A stretch of DNA of 5,271 nucleotides, taken from assembly GCA_900545325.1 (NCBI GenBank), contig UQZE01000133.1, positions 1 to 5,271 on the forward strand. Reading direction: 5' to 3'. Position numbers and translations under genes: made by a program. Below the pieces are notes generated by a model that was not told the origin of the DNA, did not search any database, and saw only the letters and a program-made list of their open reading frames with translations. Positions 1 through 4,600 of the stretch are shown one piece after another. How positions within the stretch are numbered: the first letter of the stretch is position 1; every line of letters starts with the position of its first letter. This DNA is from an uncultured Eubacteriales bacterium. GTDB taxonomy: Bacteria > Bacillota > Clostridia > Christensenellales > Borkfalkiaceae.

Positions 1-7
1 GTTTTTT

Positions 8-22
8 TATGATAATATCATA
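8..22. repeat. Perfect 15-bp inverted repeat, possible operator
   Basis: TATGATA (8-14) and TATCATA (16-22) are exact reverse complements around a single central A. The site covers the -10 hexamer and the start region of the leftward promoter, a position where a bound repressor would block transcription. AT-rich DNA often gives short palindromes by chance, so an operator role is only a suggestion. No second copy was noticed in the window. Confidence 0.3.
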
Positions 23-46
23 GCAGAGTTTATTTTAAGATGTCAA
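17..46 (-). promoter_or_regulatory. Probable leftward sigma-70-type promoter
   Basis: Read on the minus strand, there is a perfect -35 TTGACA (complement of 41-46) and a -10 TATGAT (complement of 17-22) separated by 18 bases. The predicted start point is near base 10, so only the first few transcribed bases are in the window, and the gene it would serve lies to the left, outside. The region is AT-rich and contains no ORF on the left side, which fits a divergent intergenic region. A perfect palindrome (8-22) covers the -10. The promoter call rests on pattern alone. Confidence 0.5.
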
Positions 47-102
47 CGATATAATTGTAAACAAAAGGTTAAATTTTGTCGGAAAGGGTCGGACGGAGCG
101 TA

Positions 103-131
103 TTGACAGCCGCGCGTTTCGGTGATATAAT
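103..131 (+). promoter_or_regulatory. Full-consensus extended -10 promoter
   Basis: TTGACA (103-108) and TATAAT (126-131) both match the vegetative sigma consensus at every base, with the optimal 17-base spacer, and the TG at 123-124 adds an extended -10. Counting from the -10, transcription should start at about base 138, which is the A of the ATG of the next gene. The promoter therefore appears to make a leaderless or nearly leaderless mRNA. No operator-like repeat overlaps it. Confidence 0.85.
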
Positions 132-137
132 GTCAAT

Positions 138-593
138 ATGTTTGATGATTCGCGCGTGATCGCACGGGAAATCCGTCCCGATAAAAAGAAAAAAACGATC
201 GTTTTCGCCGTTCTCTGTTCCTGCGCCGCTCTCTTTGCTGGGCTGACGGTATGGCAGGCTCTGTCGGGAGGGCTGTGGATCGCGGGCGCGCTGGCGGCGG
301 CGCTCGTGTTTGCCGTTGCGGGCGTCGTGTTCGGCGCGCAGTGTCTTGCCGACCGCAGGAGGGAGCGTGAACCCGTGCTCAGGCTTTCCGAAAGCAATCT
401 TTTTCTCCGCAGAAACGCATGGGTGTGCCTGCCGCTCGCCATGATCGGCGAAATCAGGCTCAAGCGGCGGGGGCGGCGGGAATGCGTGGTCGTACTCGTG
501 GAAAACGACGCGTACGAATCGCGGTATATCGAAGACGCGCGCGCCGTTTTCGGCGAGATTGAGCGGGCGGCGGAAAAAGCGCGGCAAGGGTAG
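138..593 (+). CDS. Two-helix membrane protein with PH-like cytoplasmic domain, function unknown
   Basis: This 151-residue protein is not a family I can name with certainty. It has a short basic N-terminus (KKKK at 16-19), two hydrophobic segments (about 21-40 and 46-69), a basic stretch after them (RRRERE at 73-78), and a soluble tail of about 73 residues. The positive-inside rule puts both ends in the cytoplasm with a short outer loop near SGG (43-45). The tail reads like a small bacterial PH-like fold: a beta-rich part (LRLSESNLFLRRNAWVCLPL, then IGEIRL and CVVVLVEN) and a final helix (about 132-149); this is inference. The ATG at 138 is the only early in-frame ATG and lies at the predicted transcription start, with no ribosome binding site, so translation is probably leaderless. 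The gene has its own promoter and is separated from rpsB by 189 bases with another promoter, so a functional link to rpsB is not shown. Confidence 0.8.
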   Translation: MFDDSRVIAREIRPDKKKKTIVFAVLCSCAALFAGLTVWQALSGGLWIAGALAAALVFAVAGVVFGAQCLADRRREREPVLRLSESNLFLRRNAWVCLPLAMIGEIRLKRRGRRECVVVLVENDAYESRYIEDARAVFGEIERAAEKARQG

Positions 594-599
594 CTAAAA

Positions 600-616
600 T
601 TTCGCAAAGCGCGAAA
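600..616 (+). terminator. Weak hairpin after the membrane-protein gene
   Basis: TTTCGC (600-605) and GCGAAA (611-616) can pair around a 5-base loop, starting 6 bases after the TAG stop. What follows is AATTTCC rather than a run of T, so it is a poor intrinsic terminator. It could be a 3' stabilising hairpin, or chance. Some read-through into the rpsB cluster is likely. Confidence 0.25.
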
Positions 617-632
617 AATTTCCTCAAAATCC

Positions 633-661
633 TTGCCAAAACGCCCGTTATATGGTAAAAT
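633..661 (+). promoter_or_regulatory. Promoter of the rpsB cluster
   Basis: TTGCCA (633-638, four of six consensus bases including TTG) and TAAAAT (656-661, five of six) are 17 bases apart, and TG at 653-654 makes an extended -10. The expected start is near base 667-668, giving a leader of about 115 bases before rpsB. It is weaker in its hexamers than the promoter at 103-131 but has the same extended -10 design. No other good promoter was seen between here and the end of the window, so it probably drives the whole cluster. Confidence 0.7.
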
Positions 662-670
662 AAATCAGCT

Positions 671-778
671 ATGAGAAATTCGCACCCGGCCGTCTTCGGC
701 GTTCGTTGTCCCGTAAATACTTTGCGGCGGGATATAAGCCGTGCACAAAAGCCGTCGGGGAGGAAGAAACGGAGGTAA
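671..778 (+). other. Possible 35-codon upstream ORF in the rpsB leader
   Basis: An ATG three bases after the predicted transcription start opens a frame of 35 codons that ends with TAA at 776-778. The last bases before the stop are the rpsB ribosome binding site itself (GGAGGT, 771-776). The peptide is basic, ending in SGRKKRR. It has no ribosome binding site, so it could only be read leaderlessly. If translated, a ribosome finishing it would cover the rpsB initiation region. A frame this long can easily occur by chance, and the peptide resembles nothing I recognise. Confidence 0.2.
771..776 (+). promoter_or_regulatory. rpsB ribosome binding site
   Basis: GGAGGT lies seven bases before the ATG at 783 (counting from the end of GGAGG). 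It fixes the rpsB start and rules out the in-frame GTG at 741, which lies upstream of it. Confidence 0.9.
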
Positions 779-782
779 CAAA

Positions 783-1553
783 ATGGCAGTAATTTCTATG
801 AAGCAGTTGCTCGAAGCCGGCGTTCACTTCGGCCACCAGACCAGAAGATGGAACCCCAAAATGAAGAAGTACATCTACGGGGAAAGAAACGGCATTCACA
901 TCATCAACCTCGAACAGACCGTCGACCTCATCGAGAACGACGCGTATAAATTCGTGGTGGAATCGGTAAAAGCGGGCAAGAGCGTGCTCTTCGTCGGCAC
1001 CAAAAAGCAGGCGCAGGAAGCGGTCAAGCAGGAAGCGGAAAGATGCGGCATGTACTACATCAATTCGAGATGGCTCGGCGGCACGCTGACAAACTTCAAA
1101 ACCATCAGAAGCAGGGTGGAAAGGCTGAACAAGCTCAACAATATGGAAAAAATGGGCGAATTCGACCTGCTCCCCAAAAAGGAAGTCATCGGGCTGAAAG
1201 CCGAAAGGGATAAGCTGGAAAACAACCTCGGCGGCATCAAGGAAATGCGTTCCCTGCCCGGCATCATGTTTATCGTTGATCCCAGCCACGAAGACATCGC
1301 GGTGAAGGAGGCGAGAAAACTGCATATCCCCATCGTCGCGATTACCGACACCAACTGCGATCCCGACCTGGTGGATCACGTGATCCCCGGCAACGACGAC
1401 GCTATCCGTGCCGTCAAGCTCATTTCTTCCGTGATCGCGGACGCGGTCATCGAGGCGAACCAGGGCGAGCAGTTCGAAGCCGCGGCCGAAGAGGAAAAGG
1501 CTGAAGAAGTAAAAGAAGAACCCGCCGTGACCGAAGCGGAAGTTCAAGCATAA
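783..1553 (+). CDS. rpsB: Small ribosomal subunit protein uS2
   Basis: This is S2, a 30S protein that joins late in assembly on the solvent side between head and body and is needed for S1 binding or mRNA recruitment in bacteria that have it. The 256 residues show the family blocks in order: the N-terminal MKQLLEAGVHFGHQTRRWNP (6-25), SRWLGGTLTNF (95-105), the LPGIMFIVDP block (158-167), and TDTNCDPDLVDHVIPGNDDA (188-207). A central segment (about 106-157) rich in charged residues fits the coiled-coil arm. The C-terminal 27 residues are a Glu/Ala-rich acidic tail, variable in the family. Length is normal. The start follows GGAGGT at 771-776. It is the first gene of the cluster and is followed after 26 bases by tsf, the usual partner. 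The structured leader may mediate feedback by S2 itself, as known in E. coli; that part is inferred. Confidence 0.98.
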   Translation: MAVISMKQLLEAGVHFGHQTRRWNPKMKKYIYGERNGIHIINLEQTVDLIENDAYKFVVESVKAGKSVLFVGTKKQAQEAVKQEAERCGMYYINSRWLGGTLTNFKTIRSRVERLNKLNNMEKMGEFDLLPKKEVIGLKAERDKLENNLGGIKEMRSLPGIMFIVDPSHEDIAVKEARKLHIPIVAITDTNCDPDLVDHVIPGNDDAIRAVKLISSVIADAVIEANQGEQFEAAAEEEKAEEVKEEPAVTEAEVQA

Positions 1554-1579
1554 ATATACGGAAAAAAGGAGAACGGACT

Positions 1580-2461
1580 ATGTTTACAGGCAGCGACGTT
1601 GTAGCGCTCCGCCAGAAGACGGGCGCAGGCATATTGGATTGCAAAAAGGCCCTTACGGAAACGAACGGCGACATGGAAAAGGCGGTCGATTATCTGAGAG
1701 AGAAAGGGATAGCGACGGCGGCCAAAAAGGCATCGCGCATCGCGGCGGAAGGTATCGTCGCGGCGAAGATCGAAGGAAACGTCGGCGCGATGGTCGAAGT
1801 CAACTGCGAAACCGACTTCGTAGCCAAGGGCGATCAGTATAAAGATTTCGTGAACGGCGTGGTCGATTACGTTCTGAAAAACGACGTGAAGGACGCGGAG
1901 GAGCTTATCGCCGCGAAGAACGACGACACGGTGGAGGCCACCGCGAAGATCGGCGAAAAGATCGCCATCAGAAGATTTGAAAAATACGTCGCGGCGCACG
2001 GTATGGTGGAAAGCTATATCCACATGGGCGGCAAGGTCGGCGTGCTCGTGGAAATCGACGCGGACAACGTCAACGACGACGTGAAAGCCTTCGCGCACGA
2101 CGTGGCTTTGCAGATCGCGGCCGCGAAACCCCTTTACGTCAATAAGGAAGATGTTCCCGCCGACGTGCTGGAACACGAAAAGGAAATCCTGCGCGCGCAG
2201 GCGCTCAACGAGGGCAAGCCCGAAAAGATCATCGAGAGAATGGTCGAGGGCAGGATCGTGAAGTATTACGAAGATTTCTGCGTGATGAACCAGAAATTCG
2301 TAAAGGATCCCGAAAAGACCATCGCGCAGGTGGAAAAAGAACTCTCCGCAAAGGTCGGCAGCGTTTCGATCAAGAGGTTCGCGCGCTTTGAAATGGGCGA
2401 AGGCTTGGAAAAGAAGTCCAACGATTTCGCCGCGGAAGTCGAAGCGCAGATGAAAAAATAA
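1580..2461 (+). CDS. tsf: Translation elongation factor Ts
   Basis: EF-Ts is the guanine-nucleotide exchange factor that removes GDP from EF-Tu in the cytoplasm. The 293-residue protein has the N-terminal UBA-like domain (about 1-55, with LRQKTGAGILDCKKAL at 10-25), then the core with TDFVAK (78-83), whose Asp-Phe pair inserts near the EF-Tu magnesium site in known structures. Two further core marks are HGMVESYIHMGGKVGVLVE (140-158) and the C-terminal MNQKFVKDPEKTI (236-248). It is the full-length form with both core halves, unlike the short Thermus type. The ATG at 1580 follows AGGAG (1567-1571) with eight bases between. It shares the rpsB transcript and is followed after 30 bases by a strong inverted repeat that may end or reduce transcription here. 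Nothing looks damaged. Confidence 0.98.
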   Translation: MFTGSDVVALRQKTGAGILDCKKALTETNGDMEKAVDYLREKGIATAAKKASRIAAEGIVAAKIEGNVGAMVEVNCETDFVAKGDQYKDFVNGVVDYVLKNDVKDAEELIAAKNDDTVEATAKIGEKIAIRRFEKYVAAHGMVESYIHMGGKVGVLVEIDADNVNDDVKAFAHDVALQIAAAKPLYVNKEDVPADVLEHEKEILRAQALNEGKPEKIIERMVEGRIVKYYEDFCVMNQKFVKDPEKTIAQVEKELSAKVGSVSIKRFARFEMGEGLEKKSNDFAAEVEAQMKK

Positions 2462-2491
2462 TTGAATTTTACGGCGAATGACCGAAAACTG

Positions 2492-2523
2492 AAAAGAAAC
2501 ACTTAACAAAAAGTGTTTCTTTT
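2492..2523 (+). terminator. Terminator-like hairpin between tsf and pyrH
   Basis: AAAAGAAACACTT (2492-2504) and AAGTGTTTCTTTT (2511-2523) are perfect complements over 13 bases around a 6-base loop. The stem is AT-rich, with an A-rich left arm and T-rich right arm, the usual look of a bidirectional intrinsic terminator (core ACACTT/AAGTGT followed by TTTCTTTT). The T run stops at GG (2524-2525) and the stem has little GC, so it is probably leaky. No promoter was seen between it and pyrH, so it more likely reduces transcription of the later genes than stops it. It could also protect the rpsB-tsf mRNA end. Confidence 0.65.
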
Positions 2524-2565
2524 GGTATTCGGGGAAAAACGCAGAAAAACCTTAAGGAGAGCGAA

Positions 2566-3273
2566 ATGTCTAAAGCGAAGTATAAGAGAGTCATCATCAA
2601 ACTGTCGGGCGAAGCGCTCGCGGGCAAGCAGGGATTCGGACTGGACGAACAGGTTATTTCCCGCGTGGTCGATCAGATCGCGGAAGTCAAGGAAATGGGC
2701 GTGCAGATCGGCATCATCATCGGCGGCGGCAACTTCTGGCGCGGCAGGGAAGGCAAGGAAATGGACAGGACGACGGCCGACCATATGGGCATGCTCGCCA
2801 CGGTCATCAACTCCCTCGCCATGCAGGACGCGCTCGAACGCCGCGGCATACCCACCCGCGTGCAGACGGCGCTCACCATCACGCGCGTGGCCGAGCCTTA
2901 CATTCTGAGAAAGGCGCTCTCGCACCTCGAAAAGGGCAGGGTGGTCATCTTTGCCTGCGGCACGGGCAATCCGTATTTCTCTACGGATACGGGGGCGGCG
3001 CTCCGCGCGGCGGAGATCAACGCGGACGTTTTGCTGCTCGCCAAAAACGTGGACGGCATTTACGATTCCGACCCAAAACTCAATCCTGCGGCGAAAAAGA
3101 TAGAAGTCATTACGCATATGGAATTCATTCAGCAGAATTTGAAGGCGATGGACACGACGGCTATCACCATCTGCATGGAAAACGATATTCCCGTGCTTGC
3201 GTTCGGCCTGTTCGAAGAGAACGCCATCCGCCGCGCCGTTACGGGCGAAAAGATAGGGACTATCATAAAATAA
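2566..3273 (+). CDS. pyrH: UMP kinase (bacterial hexameric type)
   Basis: PyrH phosphorylates UMP to UDP using ATP, the step before UTP and CTP, in the cytoplasm. It belongs to the amino-acid-kinase fold, unrelated to eukaryotic UMP/CMP kinase, and is usually a hexamer regulated by GTP and UTP. The 235 residues show KLSGEAL (12-18) for phosphate binding, GGGNFWRG (53-60), DRTTADHMGMLATVIN (67-82) for UMP binding and subunit contact, GTGNPYFSTDTGAALRA (132-148) for UMP and phosphate contact, VDGIYDSDP (162-170) for the nucleotide base region, and MDTTA (195-199). Length is typical. The ATG at 2566 follows AAGGAGA (2554-2560). It lies 104 bases after tsf, behind the hairpin at 2492-2523, and 62 bases before frr. 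Its product feeds CTP to the CdsA reaction encoded later in the same cluster. Confidence 0.98.
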   Translation: MSKAKYKRVIIKLSGEALAGKQGFGLDEQVISRVVDQIAEVKEMGVQIGIIIGGGNFWRGREGKEMDRTTADHMGMLATVINSLAMQDALERRGIPTRVQTALTITRVAEPYILRKALSHLEKGRVVIFACGTGNPYFSTDTGAALRAAEINADVLLLAKNVDGIYDSDPKLNPAAKKIEVITHMEFIQQNLKAMDTTAITICMENDIPVLAFGLFEENAIRRAVTGEKIGTIIK

Positions 3274-3282
3274 GACCGATAC

Positions 3283-3298
3283 CGCATATTATTATGCG
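3283..3298 (+). repeat. Short inverted repeat between pyrH and frr
   Basis: CGCATA (3283-3288) and TATGCG (3293-3298) pair around a 4-base loop, ten bases after the pyrH stop. No T run follows, so it is not an intrinsic terminator. It may be an mRNA processing or stabilising hairpin, or chance. Confidence 0.25.
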
Positions 3299-3335
3299 TT
3301 GCGGATAAGGGGAAACAAAAAAGGAGGAAGAAAAA

Positions 3336-3911
3336 ATGGCTTTTGAAAACGAAAAGATAGAAATGATACTTTTGGACGCGGAGGAGCGCATGGAAAAGAG
3401 CGTTTCGGTCCTCAAGGCCGATTACGCCGTGGTGCGCGCGGGGCGGGCCAATCCGCACATCGTGGATAAAGTGCTGGTCGATTATTACGGCACGCCCACG
3501 CCGATCAACCAGGTCGGCAACATCTCCGTATCGGACGCGCGCTGCCTCGTGATCTCCCCGTGGGACAATTCGATGCTGAAAGTCATCGAAAAGCAACTGC
3601 TTGCGGAAAACCTCGGCATCACGCCCTCGAACGACGGCAAAGTGATACGCCTGGTGTTCCCCCAGCTCACCGAAGAGCGCAGAAAGGAACTCGTCAAACA
3701 GGTGAAAAAGATGGCCGAAGACGCGAAAGTCGCGGTCAGAAACGTGCGGCGCGACTGCATGGACGAGATCAAAAAACTGAAGAACGCTAAGGAAATTTCG
3801 GAGGACGAGGCCGCCGATGCGGAGAAGGAGGCGGAAAAGATCGTTACCAAGACCGTCGCCTCGATCGACGCGGCCGCGGCTGAAAAAGAAAAGGACGTTC
3901 TCGCCGTATAA
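3336..3911 (+). CDS. frr: Ribosome recycling factor
   Basis: RRF works with EF-G after termination to split the 70S ribosome from mRNA and tRNA so it can start again. The 191-residue protein (family about 185) has the two expected domains. The long three-helix bundle is made of the N-terminal helix with VVRAGRANP (32-40) and the C-terminal helices with LTEERRKELVKQVKKMAED (111-129) and VRNVRRD (134-140). Between them lies the small beta domain with VDYYGTPTPINQ (48-59) and ITPSNDGKVIRLVFP (95-109). The C-terminal end is slightly longer than usual and rich in Ala, Glu and Lys. The start is set by a near-perfect AAGGAGG (3321-3327) with eight bases before the ATG, one of the strongest ribosome binding sites here. 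Its TAA stop shares one base with the ATG of uppS, so the two are probably translationally coupled. Confidence 0.98.
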   Translation: MAFENEKIEMILLDAEERMEKSVSVLKADYAVVRAGRANPHIVDKVLVDYYGTPTPINQVGNISVSDARCLVISPWDNSMLKVIEKQLLAENLGITPSNDGKVIRLVFPQLTEERRKELVKQVKKMAEDAKVAVRNVRRDCMDEIKKLKNAKEISEDEAADAEKEAEKIVTKTVASIDAAAAEKEKDVLAV

Positions 3912-4600
3912 TGGAAGAGGAAAAGATACCCCGCCATATAGGCATCATCATGGACGGCAACGGCCGCTGGGCGCAGCAGAAGGGCAAAAAGCGTTCTTAC
4001 GGCCATAAGGCCGGTTCGGGAAACGTGCAGAAAGTGTCGGAACACGCTTTCAGGCGGGGCGTGGAAATAATATCGCTGTACGCTTTTTCCTCCGAAAACT
4101 GGGCTCGCCCCAGGGAAGAGGTGGACGAACTCATGCGCCTTTTGGGCGAGCACTTGAAAAAACTCGCCTCCAAAGCCGTGAAAAACGGCATACGTATCGA
4201 CGTTTTGGGCAATAAAGAGCGGCTCAGCCCCAAGCTGAACAAGATTATCGCCGAGCAGACTGCAAAGACGGCGGGCGGAAAAAAGATACTCAATATCCTG
4301 ATAGATTACGGCGGCAGGGGGGAGATCGTGCACGCGCTGAAAGCGCTGAAAGCGAGCGGCGCGGAAATTACGGAGGAAAGCGTTTCGCGCTTTCTCTACA
4401 CGGCGGGACTGCCCGATCCCGACCTGATCGTGCGCACGGGCGGAGAACTGCGGCTTTCCAACTTCCTGCTGTACCAGTCGGCTTACGCGGAACTGTACTT
4501 TACCGACGTGCTGTGGCCCGATTTCGGGGCGGAAGAACTCGATAAAGCGCTGGAAAGCTACGCTTCGAGAAAGCGCAGATACGGTAAAATTGAATGTTGA
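3911..4600 (+). CDS. uppS: Undecaprenyl diphosphate synthase (cis-prenyltransferase)
   Basis: UppS adds isopentenyl units in cis to farnesyl diphosphate to make the C55 carrier used for peptidoglycan and other wall polymers; it acts at the inner face of the membrane. The 229 residues carry the family signatures: IMDGNGRWA (13-21) with the metal-binding catalytic Asp15, R..GH..G (28-35), YAFSSENWARP (57-67), YGGRGEIV (133-140), and RTGGELRLSNFLLYQSAYAE (175-194) with the diphosphate-binding Arg175, Arg181 and Ser183 and a second metal-site Glu194. All catalytic positions matching the E. coli enzyme are kept. It is somewhat shorter than many members, mainly at the ends. Product chain length cannot be read from sequence with certainty; C55 is inferred from context beside cdsA. 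The ATG overlaps the frr stop (TAATG), and the nearest purine-rich AAGGA (3891-3895) is too far away, so translation probably depends on frr. Confidence 0.96.
   Translation: MEEEKIPRHIGIIMDGNGRWAQQKGKKRSYGHKAGSGNVQKVSEHAFRRGVEIISLYAFSSENWARPREEVDELMRLLGEHLKKLASKAVKNGIRIDVLGNKERLSPKLNKIIAEQTAKTAGGKKILNILIDYGGRGEIVHALKALKASGAEITEESVSRFLYTAGLPDPDLIVRTGGELRLSNFLLYQSAYAELYFTDVLWPDFGAEELDKALESYASRKRRYGKIEC

Larger units (their letters stand above)
668..782 (+). promoter_or_regulatory. Structured 5' leader of rpsB
   Basis: The leader can form an outer helix in which GCAC (682-685) pairs with GTGC (741-744) and GGC (688-690) with GCC (738-740), with a 2-base bulge. Inside it is a hairpin of seven pairs, CCGTAAA (711-717) with TTTGCGG (721-727), including one G-U pair and a 3-base loop. 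A competing hairpin, GCCG (689-692) with CGGC (697-700), would break the outer helix. S2 protein is known to repress rpsB-tsf through the leader in E. coli; whether this leader does the same is inference. The pairings were found by eye and no folding energy was computed. Confidence 0.4.

Noticed and set aside
1..8. T run at 2-8 as the tail of a terminator for a gene to the left
   Set aside because: The hairpin would have to lie outside the window, and the minus-strand promoter at 17-46 points the other way. Cannot be decided from this sequence.
357..377. Internal AGGAGGGAG (357-365) before an in-frame GTG (375), possibly starting a soluble PH-like domain
   Set aside because: The spacing from AGGAGG to GTG is about 12 bases, and the purine run is explained by Arg and Glu codons in the basic segment after the second helix. 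No other sign of an internal start.
35..607. Two minus-strand open frames (35-607 and 69-587) opposite the first gene
   Set aside because: Low-complexity Ser/Arg-rich or Pro/Arg-rich products running through the strong promoter at 103-131. The + strand frame has a promoter, clear membrane segments and a sensible topology.
741..782. Longer rpsB from the in-frame GTG at 741
   Set aside because: The added 14 residues are not part of S2, no ribosome binding site precedes the GTG, and GGAGGT at 771-776 clearly serves the ATG at 783.
669..2509. Two long minus-strand open frames (669-1547 and 1544-2509) opposite rpsB and tsf
   Set aside because: They lie exactly opposite well-supported genes. Their translations are rich in Phe, His, Val and Arg runs typical of the complement of Glu/Lys-rich codons, and they match no family I know.
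2513..2908. Plus-strand open frame overlapping the tsf-pyrH hairpin and the first part of pyrH
   Set aside because: It starts inside the hairpin, has no ribosome binding site, and gives an Arg/Ser-rich product in a shifted frame of pyrH.
2503..4333. Minus-strand open frames opposite pyrH, frr and uppS (2503-3117, 3129-3596, 3485-4333)
   Set aside because: They are shadows of codon bias in the + strand genes, without ribosome binding sites or recognisable motifs.
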